Source of the DNA: Planctomycetaceae bacterium
GTDB taxonomy: Bacteria > Planctomycetota > Planctomycetia > Planctomycetales > Planctomycetaceae
Direction of reading: 5' to 3'
Assembly (NCBI GenBank): GCA_029259815.1
Contig: JAJDEJ010000253.1
Location: 1 to 64,000, forward strand
Length of the DNA: 64,000 nucleotides
Shown here: piece after piece, positions 54,362-62,308 of the stretch
Numbering within the stretch: the stretch's first letter is position 1
Layout of the letters: the number at the start of each line of letters is the position of its first letter
The notes under the pieces: model-generated
Databases searched by the model: none
What the model was told of the DNA's origin: nothing
What the model saw: the letters and a program-made list of their open reading frames with translations, nothing else
Made by a program: the position numbers and the translations under genes

Positions 54362-54955
54362 ATGCCCGAGGTCGACGTTTTGACCATGAAGGAAATGCTC
54401 AGCATGGGAGGCTCTCTGCTCGCCGTCACGAGTACCCTGTACTTCTGGCTCGTTCGCTCCAATGGAGAGAAGCCCAATCTTGAAGTCTTCGCAATGAAAC
54501 CTCCCGAGGGCTGTGTGCTGATGCCACAGGAGCAACCTCAAGGCTTCTACAAGTTTTGCTCTTTTGACGATCACGTCTGCGCGATGTATTGGCTCGATCT
54601 GGCCGTCGTGAACAACAGCACCCTGCCCAACGCGATCCTCGGCCTGCAAGCTTCGATGAGGCTTGCCGACAACCGTTGGAGGGAGGCCATGGTCCAAACG
54701 CCAAATGAGACTCCCCTGCCCCTCAACCTCTCGCCGTTGACGACGATCGGCTTGCCCGTCACGCTCTCACTCCCGATTGAAGGGCCGTTGGGAAGCGACA
54801 ACGCCGCGCGAGCCAAGCAGGCGACCGATGCACTGACCACGCCGATCCAGCTGCGGATCTCACTTCACAGCCTGAAGAACCGCACCTTCGACGTCGTCCT
54901 CACCGACTCCGCCGACGCGAAACGTCCCTACGCCCAGATGTCTCGTGCGGCGTGA
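54362..54955 (+). CDS. Hypothetical membrane-anchored protein
   Basis: A 197-residue protein from ATG 54362 (GGAG upstream). One hydrophobic segment (MGGSLLAVTSTLYFWLVRS, residues ~15-33) is followed by a beta-rich domain with AMYWLDLAVVNNSTLPNAILGL and PLTTIGLPVTLSLPIEG, resembling an immunoglobulin-like or CARDB-like sandwich. No family recognised. Its stop lies four bases from the convergent dtd stop. Confidence 0.72.
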   Translation: MPEVDVLTMKEMLSMGGSLLAVTSTLYFWLVRSNGEKPNLEVFAMKPPEGCVLMPQEQPQGFYKFCSFDDHVCAMYWLDLAVVNNSTLPNAILGLQASMRLADNRWREAMVQTPNETPLPLNLSPLTTIGLPVTLSLPIEGPLGSDNAARAKQATDALTTPIQLRISLHSLKNRTFDVVLTDSADAKRPYAQMSRAA

Positions 54956-54958
54956 TAC

Positions 54959-55408
54959 TCAGAATGTCTTCTGGCTATCGACCAGCAGTGTCACCGGTCC
55001 ATCGTTGACGAGTGCGACGTCCATCATCGCTCTGAACCGTCCTGTCTCGACAGTGATCCCCTGCTCTCGCACGGCTTCGACAAACGCTTCGTACAACGCA
55101 CTCCCCTGCTCCGGCCCCGCCGCTCCCACAAAACTCGGTCGGCGTCCCTTGCGACAGTCGCCATACAGCGTGAACTGACTCACCACCAGCATCGCACCAC
55201 CGGCTTCCGCCAACGAGCGGTTCATCTTGCCGTCATCATCCTCGAAGATCCGCAGACCGACGATCTTGTTCGCCATGTAAGCGACGTCGTCCATCGTGTC
55301 ACCTGTCGCAACGCCCAACAACACACACACACCCTGCCCGATCTGGCCGACGATCTCTTCATCGACCGTGACACTGGCTGAGGACACGCGTTGGATGACA
55401 GCTCGCAT
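54959..55408 (-). CDS. dtd: D-aminoacyl-tRNA deacylase
   Basis: A 149-residue enzyme removing D-amino acids mischarged on tRNA. It starts [20 protein letters not shown], has the active-site [18 protein letters not shown] and the cis-proline motif [14 protein letters not shown]. Length is normal. The frame extends upstream to 55642, but the extra ~78 residues are unlike the family. Confidence 0.96.
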   Translation of the reverse strand: MRAVIQRVSSASVTVDEEIVGQIGQGVCVLLGVATGDTMDDVAYMANKIVGLRIFEDDDGKMNRSLAEAGGAMLVVSQFTLYGDCRKGRRPSFVGAAGPEQGSALYEAFVEAVREQGITVETGRFRAMMDVALVNDGPVTLLVDSQKTF

Positions 55409-55661
55409 TGAGGATGAACTCGTATTGCCAGAGATCAACTGGGCCACCAGATCCCTTTTCCTGAGACGATGGCGGAAACAACTCCCACTCCGGGACTCCG
55501 TCCTCATGGTATCGGATTCCAGGGGGCGACAGTGCCCCCCCCATAATGAGCTTGCGAACAGTTGACTCTTGTGAATCCCTGTCCCCATAATAATCGTAAC
55601 AGGCTCTGAGAACTCGTTGATCATCAAGTTCACCTCCTCCACGACCCGATCGGATCATCCT
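55409..55661. other. Divergent intergenic region, no gene seen
   Basis: 253 bases between dtd and the twin metal-binding gene; no repeat or clear promoter recognised. Confidence 0.5.
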
Positions 55662-56129
55662 ATGAAACGCTTCCCCATAATCGCTACTGGACTTGTTGCC
55701 ATCCTCGGCGCGTCCCTTTTCGCAGCAGAAGAAATCAAGCTCGAAGGGATCAAATGCATCATGAACCCCAAGGGGGCTGCGATGCTTGAGAAGTCGGTCG
55801 ACTTCAAGGACGGTAAAGTCTTCTTCTGCTGTGGTAATTGTCCAAAGGCCTTCACTGCCAAAGTGGAAGCCGAGGATGCCCTCGTCATCGCCAAGGCCAA
55901 CAAGCAACTGGTTCAGACCGAGCAAGCTGTCCAAGCCAAGTGTCCGTTCACAGGCGGTCCGCTCAAGACGGAACTGGATGTTGATGGAGCCACGGTGCAA
56001 TTCTGCTGCAACAACTGCCTGGCCAAAGCGAAGAAGCTGGAAGGCGATGAGCAGTTGACCAAGCTCTTCGGCGACGAAGCCTTCGCAGCGGCTGGCTTCA
56101 AGGTTCCCACCGAAGAGAAGGCCGAATGA
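55662..56129 (+). CDS. Secreted protein with two TRASH/YHS-like metal-binding units
   Basis: A 155-residue protein from ATG 55662 with a signal peptide (MKRFPIIATGLVAILGASLFA). Two repeats follow: one with Cys then VFFCCGNCPKAF, the other CPFTGG...VQFCCNNCLAKA. The Cys ... FCCxxC pattern matches TRASH/YHS-type metal-binding folds used in copper or heavy-metal handling. It lies alone between dtd and a PHP-type gene. A periplasmic metal-chaperone role is plausible but unproven. Confidence 0.75.
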   Translation: MKRFPIIATGLVAILGASLFAAEEIKLEGIKCIMNPKGAAMLEKSVDFKDGKVFFCCGNCPKAFTAKVEAEDALVIAKANKQLVQTEQAVQAKCPFTGGPLKTELDVDGATVQFCCNNCLAKAKKLEGDEQLTKLFGDEAFAAAGFKVPTEEKAE

Positions 56130-56238
56130 TTCTCTCTCAGTAATCGTGAACGACCCACCTGGGATCAACTCATCCGCGAGTTGGTCCCTTTTTCTTGCGC
56201 GGTTCGCAAACGAATCGTCGTCGTGAGGCATCCCCTCC

Positions 56239-57831
56239 TCAACCCACCCAGACCGGGCTCGTCCAGGCCATGTGCCCGTTGTGTTGAGTGACGCGGGCGT
56301 AGTACCAGTCGGTCCCCTGCCCTGACGGCTTATCGTCCCACTGCACATTCGCGGCATATTCGCTGGGGCCGACGAGGCGGTTGATGATGTAGCTTTCCGT
56401 CGTGAAGCCGCCGGTAAAGGTCACGACATTTTCTTCCAGGAGATCGGACAGACGGGCTTCGACTCTTTGCTCGACCGGATCGGTGAGTTGCACGATCAGC
56501 CGTGCGTCAGCGGGAGCTTCGAGATCGAGCAGGACGGCCTTGGTCGGATCCTCGGAGTAGCACTTCACGCGGGTTGTCGGCGACTGGAGATGCACCTCCT
56601 GATCCGAGATGACTCGCAAGCGGTCACGCAGGTCTTCCCCGAAAGGCGCCGCCTGAAAACATCCCGTTGCCCGACGAATGCAGCCAGCAGAGAGTTGGAT
56701 GCGCATGTCCCAATGACAGGTCCGTCCCAGATCGAGCGCGGCCCACGGCCCCCAGCCGTATTGAATGCGGCACTTCACTCGTTCAGGGAGAGTCGTGGGT
56801 ATGGCAACATCGTCCTCCGGGAAGTGTCTCTCGATCACACGGCCATTCTTCACCAGTTCAATCATCTTGAGTGCATCCTGACCTTCCACGCTGACGTTGA
56901 TCTGTCGGTCAACGGTTGCCGGCAATTCGCTCCCCATGGGGTGACCGTTGATCTGGAAGTCGACTGCGATGCGGTCACCGGTCGCCGCATAAGTCCGTCG
57001 TGCTCGGAGGGCCTCAAACAAGCCAGCGGACGAGAGGTCGCGTGCCCAGACGCCAACAACTCCCTCGCCGTACGCACCGGGGTATCCACGATGGTCGTCA
57101 CTGGAGGCAACGAAGCCGAATCGCAACCCCTTGGCCAGTTGCGGTTGGATCGTGTTCGCGGTCGATCGACCACTCATGGAGTGACGCAGATAGGGCAGCG
57201 GAGCGACGTCCGTCTCAGAGCAGCCATGCTCGGAGAAGAGTTCCACAACAGGCGTGACGGCTCCGCCTCGGAAGTGCTTCCAATTCGCTCCCCTCCAGCC
57301 CTGTTGGTAGGCCACATGATGCGGGATGGCGAATGCTCCTTTCGCCGCCGCAAAGTCGAGCAACTTGTCCGCATGGTCCGGCAGGTACAACTCCGGTTGG
57401 TCGTCCGGGAAGATCATGCAGTAGTCGCCAAAGTGACTGGAGTGCCACTCGTATCCCAACAGTGCAACGAAGTCATCCGTGTTGGCTTCATGAATCATTC
57501 GCCGCGTCTTTGGCCAATGATCGGAATGCACCTTGAAGCCATCGACCCACTTCATATGCCGGTCGCCGGGCATCTTCGGCATGTCGTGCCACGATGCATG
57601 TCCGGTGAAGGCGAAGAAGTCGAGGTGTTCTCGTGCCAGATCGATGGATCGTTCCAACGACCCCTTCGCATAACCGACGGCATTGTGATTGTGCAGATCT
57701 CCCCAGTAGAGCTGATACGCGCCGTCACTCCCCTGCCCCGCCGCTCGAGACTGTTCTCGCGCACCCAAGAGCGTGATTCCGGCGAGTGATCCGCCAACAA
57801 ACTCGCGGCGGGTGATTCCGGGTGATGACAT
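56239..57831 (-). CDS. Tat-exported PHP/DUF3604-like phosphoesterase-fold protein
   Basis: A 530-residue protein from ATG 57831 (GAGG upstream). The N terminus ITRREFVGGSLAGITLLGA is a twin-arginine signal. The PHP-type metal motifs follow: LYWGDLHNHNAVGYAKG, DFFAFTGHASWHD, ALLGYEWHSS, FAIPHHVAYQQG, and FVASSDDHRGYPG. The C-terminal ~200 residues form a beta-rich domain. DUF3604/CehA-like proteins include phosphoesterases and are common in Planctomycetes. The substrate is unknown. A second, related fold is encoded at 62309. Confidence 0.84.
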   Translation of the reverse strand: MSSPGITRREFVGGSLAGITLLGAREQSRAAGQGSDGAYQLYWGDLHNHNAVGYAKGSLERSIDLAREHLDFFAFTGHASWHDMPKMPGDRHMKWVDGFKVHSDHWPKTRRMIHEANTDDFVALLGYEWHSSHFGDYCMIFPDDQPELYLPDHADKLLDFAAAKGAFAIPHHVAYQQGWRGANWKHFRGGAVTPVVELFSEHGCSETDVAPLPYLRHSMSGRSTANTIQPQLAKGLRFGFVASSDDHRGYPGAYGEGVVGVWARDLSSAGLFEALRARRTYAATGDRIAVDFQINGHPMGSELPATVDRQINVSVEGQDALKMIELVKNGRVIERHFPEDDVAIPTTLPERVKCRIQYGWGPWAALDLGRTCHWDMRIQLSAGCIRRATGCFQAAPFGEDLRDRLRVISDQEVHLQSPTTRVKCYSEDPTKAVLLDLEAPADARLIVQLTDPVEQRVEARLSDLLEENVVTFTGGFTTESYIINRLVGPSEYAANVQWDDKPSGQGTDWYYARVTQHNGHMAWTSPVWVG

Positions 57832-57928
57832 GTGTGACCTCGCTGAATCGTTTGCGTCGCTCTCTGCTTGAATCGACGTCCAGCATATCACGCAACAACG
57901 CATTTCAGCGAACGACGAGCAAATGACA

Positions 57929-57990
57929 ACCACGGATTTCACGGATGACACGGATACGGGTCATCCGTGAAATCCGTGTGATCCGTGGTC
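57929..57990. repeat. Repeat R5 hairpin, copy 2
   Basis: CCACGGATTTCACGGATGAC and its inverted partner; same family as 38861-38920. It lies in the 265-base gap before the retropepsin-like gene. Confidence 0.9.
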
Positions 57991-58096
57991 AGAACACTTA
58001 GGAATTCTCAACGTCGTGTGATTCTATACTCTGGCAAATGTGTGACCTCATTGCAGAGTCTGAACGCGTCGATAGCTCGTCATCTGACGTAGCGAT

Positions 58097-58450
58097 TCAC
58101 ATCATCATCCGCATCGGTTGCAGCCGCCGGTTGATCGGATTCAGCATCAGACCGAACTGCTCCAGCGTGACGACTCCCAGAATCGGTTCGTCATCGCCCG
58201 GCTCGCCAAGGACAACCGGCGTGTGCCCTTCCCCTTGCGGAAGCACCAGCAGGCACTCGCTCACATCCCGTTCGATCTGCGTCCCATCGACGAGCATGAA
58301 CGCCTGACGACGTTTGGGTTCAAGGCCCAGTTCCTGCCATGTTGCGTGCGGCAGCAACGTGTACTGCGCACCACTGTCGACCAGAAAGTCGAGCGTTACC
58401 AGTTTATCGTCGGCACCGAGAGCCGTGCCTTTGATGTACGTCACACCCAT
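58097..58450 (-). CDS. Retropepsin-like aspartic protease
   Basis: A 117-residue single-lobe protease of clan AA. The active-site motif is LDFLVDSGAQYTLLPH, followed by a flap-like LVDGTQIERDV and the PILGVVTLEQFGLMLNP strand that replaces the second hydrophobic-hydrophobic-Gly signature. Such small chains dimerise to form the active site. Substrate and role are unknown. It stands alone, upstream of the mla cluster's end. Confidence 0.87.
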   Translation of the reverse strand: MGVTYIKGTALGADDKLVTLDFLVDSGAQYTLLPHATWQELGLEPKRRQAFMLVDGTQIERDVSECLLVLPQGEGHTPVVLGEPGDDEPILGVVTLEQFGLMLNPINRRLQPMRMMM

Positions 58451-58560
58451 CTAGTGATCTCCGTGATGTAAGAGAGATGAGCGACACGAATGTGCCATCT
58501 CACTATCCTATCACGAGTCGATCCCCAATAGCGAATACCCGCCGAGCGATCGCCGTCGCA

Positions 58561-59748
58561 TCACTGGCGAGAGCGACCGTCTGGCGAGGGTGCAGTGATG
58601 CGCTGCAAATTGCGTCCCTGTTGTTGCTGCTGTGCGCCGGGGACTTCCTTGAGGCCGCTGCTGCCCTGGATCGCGCCGCGGACGCCGAGTAGCTCGGGGT
58701 GACGGGCCACTTTGTCGCTGAATACGCGCAGGTCGCGGGCGATGAGTTCGAGGTTTCGCAGCACGACTGGCAACGACGCGGCTGAGCGGTTGAGGTTGTC
58801 GTACAGCGTGGGGTCCTTAGCGAGTTTGCTGATGGTCCCGTCTCCTTGATTGACCAGCTTCGCGATCGTCGTCAGTTCGGTGAGCAGCGTGTCCAGCTGA
58901 CTCAGTGACGAGTCGAGTTTGGTGACGATCGCCGGCGTTGCCTTCGCGATCGGGCCGGTCATCTGATTCATGTGGTCGAGCGTGCCGTTGAGCGTGTCAG
59001 CCGTGACGCCGATCTTTTCAATGGAGAGTCGGGCTGCTGTGATCGTGCCGCGTGTCTCGTCCACCATCTGAGGCAATGCAGCGATCGTCGCCTGCAGACT
59101 CTTCTGCAACTCCGGATTTCCGAGCAGTTGTTGAGCACTGCCGAGGGCGACCTGAGCCGTCTCCATCGTCTCCGCGAATTGCACCAACGCGTCGGCGGCT
59201 CGCTCAACGACATCGTCCAGACTCCCCTGTTTCGTCTCGACGAGCATGTTGACGTTCGACGCCACCTGCTTCCATTCGAGACTTGTCTCCTCAAACGCAG
59301 TGAGCGTGTCATGCACTTTGGCATCTAGTCGTTCAACGATCTGCATCGGATCACGAGGCGGCAGGCCGACGATCTTGGAATTTGGCGGCAGGATCTCTGT
59401 ACTCGACCCCAGGGAGAAGTTGATGCTCGCATCGCCGAACAGCGACCGCATGAGAGAAGGCTTCGCATCGAGTCGCAACTCGCGATCGCCCTTGATATCG
59501 ACCACGACCAACACGCCGCCCGTCTCGTCAACCATGCGGACCTCGCGCACGCTGCCGATCTCCATGCCGTTCTGACGAACCGGCACACCCTTCTGCGCAC
59601 CGGCAGCGTCCTCAAACTGGATCGCGATCGCATACGTCGGCTGCCAGTACGATTGCAGCTCACCGAACATCAGCACGAACACCGTTGCCAGTGCGAGTGC
59701 GGTGAGGACAAAGAGTCCGACACGGAATTGCAGTTGTCGTTCAGTCAC
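58561..59748 (-). CDS. mlaD: MlaD/MCE-family lipid-transport protein
   Basis: A 395-residue protein with an N-terminal membrane helix (LFVLTALALATVFVLM, residues ~12-27), an MCE domain (~35-115, including YAIAIQFEDAAGAQKGVPVR) and a long helical C-terminal region with heptad-like patterning (VNMLVETKQGS, LDSSLSQLDTLLTELT). It is the periplasmic substrate-binding ring of Mla-type transporters. Last gene of mlaE-mlaF-mlaD on the minus strand; C-terminal tail is Gln-rich. Confidence 0.92.
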   Translation of the reverse strand: MTERQLQFRVGLFVLTALALATVFVLMFGELQSYWQPTYAIAIQFEDAAGAQKGVPVRQNGMEIGSVREVRMVDETGGVLVVVDIKGDRELRLDAKPSLMRSLFGDASINFSLGSSTEILPPNSKIVGLPPRDPMQIVERLDAKVHDTLTAFEETSLEWKQVASNVNMLVETKQGSLDDVVERAADALVQFAETMETAQVALGSAQQLLGNPELQKSLQATIAALPQMVDETRGTITAARLSIEKIGVTADTLNGTLDHMNQMTGPIAKATPAIVTKLDSSLSQLDTLLTELTTIAKLVNQGDGTISKLAKDPTLYDNLNRSAASLPVVLRNLELIARDLRVFSDKVARHPELLGVRGAIQGSSGLKEVPGAQQQQQGRNLQRITAPSPDGRSRQ

Positions 59749-59792
59749 AATGATTCAGTCGATTGGTTGATCAGATGAATAGATGATCAGAC

Positions 59793-59819
59793 AAGCCCAC
59801 GGGCTACGCCCCGTGGGTC
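59793..59819. repeat. Repeat R1 arm between mlaF and mlaD
   Basis: Exact 27-base copy of the left arm at 4016-4042. It sits in the 87-base gap inside the operon and can fold through its own inner palindrome (CCCACGGG...CCCGTGGG). Confidence 0.92.
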
Positions 59820-59835
59820 AAAACGATGTGGGACA

Positions 59836-60627
59836 TCACGCCGCCGCAAGCTCCGTCAAACGCTCCCCTGCCTCGCCCCGCACGAACTGGTAAACACGCG
59901 GGTCGTCACACGCAAACGCTTCGTCCGGCGTCCCCTCAAAAATGATCTGTGGCTCGTCCGGTTCGAGTCTCGTCAGCGGATAGAACATCACGATGCGGTC
60001 GGCGACCTTCTTCACCGTGTGCATGTCATGCGTCACGACGACGCTCGTCATCTGCTCACGATCGCGTGTCCGCAGGATGAGTTCGTTGATGACGTCACTC
60101 ATGATCGGATCGAGACCGGTCGTGGGTTCGTCATAGAGCATGATCTCGGGCGACATGGCCAGTGCCCTCGCCAGACCGACTCGCTTGCGCATGCCGCCCG
60201 ACAGTTCAGCCGGCTTCTTGTCGACGACAACGTCGGGACTCAAGCCGACGTCACGCAGTCGACCGTTGACCGTCTCCTCGACCTTCGCTTCTGCCATCCG
60301 TTTGTTCTGCCGCAAACCGAAGGCCACGTTCTCGAACACCGTCAGGCTGTCGAACAACGCCGCCTGCTGGAACAGGTAACCGAACTTCAATCGCTCCTGG
60401 CTGATCTTTTTCGCCGAGCGGGAGTGGATCGGCTTGTCATCCCACAGCACTTTGCCCTTCGTCGGCTGGAGCAAGTCCATCATCAGTTTCATCGTGACCG
60501 ACTTGCCGCACCCACTCTCGCCAATGAGGACCAGTGTCTCCCCCTTGCACACCTCCAGCGTGATATCCCGCAGCACGTGCTGGGGACCGAAGGACATCGA
60601 GGCGTGTTTGAGGTCGATGAGGGACAT
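59836..60627 (-). CDS. mlaF: Mla-type ABC transporter ATP-binding protein
   Basis: A 263-residue ATPase. Walker [14 protein letters not shown]-loop [17 protein letters not shown], signature [17 protein letters not shown], Walker [14 protein letters not shown] and switch His in [12 protein letters not shown] are all intact. The [14 protein letters not shown] pattern is characteristic of MlaF. It drives lipid movement between membranes with MlaE and MlaD. The gap to mlaE contains the R13 repeat. Confidence 0.95.
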   Translation of the reverse strand: MSLIDLKHASMSFGPQHVLRDITLEVCKGETLVLIGESGCGKSVTMKLMMDLLQPTKGKVLWDDKPIHSRSAKKISQERLKFGYLFQQAALFDSLTVFENVAFGLRQNKRMAEAKVEETVNGRLRDVGLSPDVVVDKKPAELSGGMRKRVGLARALAMSPEIMLYDEPTTGLDPIMSDVINELILRTRDREQMTSVVVTHDMHTVKKVADRIVMFYPLTRLEPDEPQIIFEGTPDEAFACDDPRVYQFVRGEAGERLTELAAA

Positions 60628-60636
60628 GAGTTGTGG

Positions 60637-60707
60637 TCAGTTTTCAGTTTTCAGTTTTCAGTTGACAGAATCGGGCTGAAAACTGATGACTGAACACTGA
60701 GAACTCC
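60637..60707. repeat. Repeat R13 (TTTTCAG tandem and inverted copy) between mlaE and mlaF
   Basis: A run of TCAGTTTTCAGTTTTCAG is faced by CTGAAAACTGATGACTGA, which can form an A/T-rich hairpin inside the operon, immediately after the mlaE stop. Confidence 0.8.
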
Positions 60708-61534
60708 TAGACCATCGAAATATCTCCGGGCCAGAGGACGTAGTACAACTTCATGAAGAACGTGCCGAGCAGGAAGTCAATCAGCAGGATGGCGACGAAT
60801 GAGTAGACGAACGATTCGGTCGCTGCCCTGCCCACGCCTTCTGCGCCGGCTCGGGAGTGAAAGCCGCGATGACAGGCAATGATGGCAATGGCCGCTCCGA
60901 AAAACACACTCTTCACCACGCCGCTCATCACGTCGTAGGCGGTAATGAAGTTGAAGGAGTGATGCCAGTAGTAGAAGGAGTGCACGCCGAGGATCTTGGT
61001 GCTGAACATCCAACCGCTCAGCATGCCGATGCCGTCCGCGACGATCGTGAGCAGTGGAATCAACAAGAAGCACGCCAAGAACCGAGGCACCACCAAGAAC
61101 CGCACCGGGTTTGCTCCGAGTGCCGTGAGTGCATCAATCTGTTCCGTGACCCGCATCGTGCCCAACTCGGCTGCCATCGAACTCCCGACTCGCCCCGCAA
61201 GCATGAGGGCCGCGAGCACGGGCCCGAGTTCCTTCACCAACGTCACGTTGATGACCGTCCCGAGTTGGTTCTCCATGCCCATCATGGCGAACTGATCATA
61301 CGCCTGCACGGCAAGCACCATACCGATGAACCCGCCCGTGATCAGGATCACCGGGAGACTCTGCACACCCGTCTGATACATGATCGGCCAGATCACCCCG
61401 CCCCGCGGCCACTTCATCCACCACAACAGCTGCAGAAAGAACAGCGTCAAATCCCCCACCAGCCGCACCCCATCCAGCACCGTTTCGCCAACGATGTGAA
61501 CGACGTTCGGACGTGAGAGTGTGGTGGTCGTCAC
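60707..61534 (-). CDS. mlaE: Mla-type ABC transporter permease
   Basis: About 275 residues from GTG 61534 ([20 protein letters not shown]). It shows five to six membrane helices and the MlaE family motifs [49 protein letters not shown] (in shorter parts) and [20 protein letters not shown]. The frame extends to 61636, but that region is made of R1 and R8 repeats and is surely not coding. First gene of the operon. Confidence 0.92.
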   Translation of the reverse strand: MTTTTLSRPNVVHIVGETVLDGVRLVGDLTLFFLQLLWWMKWPRGGVIWPIMYQTGVQSLPVILITGGFIGMVLAVQAYDQFAMMGMENQLGTVINVTLVKELGPVLAALMLAGRVGSSMAAELGTMRVTEQIDALTALGANPVRFLVVPRFLACFLLIPLLTIVADGIGMLSGWMFSTKILGVHSFYYWHHSFNFITAYDVMSGVVKSVFFGAAIAIIACHRGFHSRAGAEGVGRAATESFVYSFVAILLIDFLLGTFFMKLYYVLWPGDISMV

Positions 61535-61564
61535 GTTGTGTTGAATGTCGAAGGTTGAATGTCC

Positions 61565-61591
61565 AAGCCCACGGGCAACGCCCCGTGGGTC
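61565..61591. repeat. Repeat R1 arm, one mismatch
   Basis: AAGCCCACGGGCAACGCCCC plus GTGGGTC, differing from other R1 copies by A for T in the centre. It lies upstream of mlaE. Confidence 0.88.
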
Positions 61592-61599
61592 CGAGCGAT

Positions 61600-61685
61600 G
61601 TAGGGTGGGCTGTGCCCACCACCTCCCACATCTCAAGGGTCACAAAAAAACACGGTATTCCGAAGGTGGGCACAGCCCACCCTAC
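61600..61685. repeat. Repeat R8 inverted pair (TAGGGTGGGCTGTGCCCACC)
   Basis: Arms GTAGGGTGGGCTGTGCCCAC and GTGGGCACAGCCCACCCTAC are complementary across a ~42-base loop, between mlaE and the next gene. Confidence 0.92.
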
Positions 61686-61691
61686 TTCACA

Positions 61692-62105
61692 TCACTCCAA
61701 GCCGAGGTTCTCTTCGACCTCGTTAGGATGCTTCGGACGAAGTTCAGAGATCAGATCAGCAACTTTGTCAAGGTTCGATCGTGTCTGTCTTACCACGAGC
61801 GACGCGGTTTTCTCGTGTTTGACGATCATCCCTTTTCCGTCTTGCCAACTCTCTGGATCGATCGTTGTCGTAATGAGAGTCGTCAGCAGTGAGGGATCGA
61901 ATGTGGGAGTTTCTTCCTTCCTCTTGGCAACTGATCCGATCACATCGCGACCAATGGCCCAGACCGCTAGATCGGCAACGGGATAGACAACTGTGAGGAG
62001 TTGCTCATCCGCCTCACCCACTTCCGCCGCATTCAACGGCACGAATGCGAGACCAACTGCACAAACCAATCCGGCCAGACAGACACGTGCTCGTGTGATT
62101 CTCAT
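61692..62105 (-). CDS. Small secreted protein with STN/secretin-N1-like segment
   Basis: About 137 residues from ATG 62105, beginning a signal peptide (MRITRARVCLAGLVCAVGLA, cleavage near LNAA). The mature part has VYPVADLAVWAIGRDV, LITTTIDPESWQDGKG and LVVRQTRSNLDKVADLISEL, a pattern repeated in many planctomycete secreted proteins and similar to the ferredoxin-like N domain of secretins. The longer frame to 62195 begins inside repeat R9. Function is unknown. Confidence 0.75.
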   Translation of the reverse strand: MRITRARVCLAGLVCAVGLAFVPLNAAEVGEADEQLLTVVYPVADLAVWAIGRDVIGSVAKRKEETPTFDPSLLTTLITTTIDPESWQDGKGMIVKHEKTASLVVRQTRSNLDKVADLISELRPKHPNEVEENLGLE

Positions 62106-62178
62106 CGTCGATTCCTTTCGACTCGTGGGAAATGTCGTCTCGACCCGGTACGCTGGGTGCAGGTGTGATGACGATTGA

Positions 62179-62242
62179 CGCTTGCGGATTAGCACGACCC
62201 CAAAGTGGTCGGACGCTGTGAGGTGGTGCTAATCCGCAAGCG
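62179..62242. repeat. Repeat R9 inverted pair (CGCTTGCGGATTAGCAC)
   Basis: Arms at 62179-62195 and 62226-62242 are exact complements around a 30-base loop. A single arm is at 40436. The pair lies between divergent genes. Confidence 0.92.
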
Positions 62243-62308
62243 ATGATCAAAGGCGCACTCAGCGGGCGGGCACTGTATCCCAATTTTACAATTGCGGGGA
62301 GACCAGAT

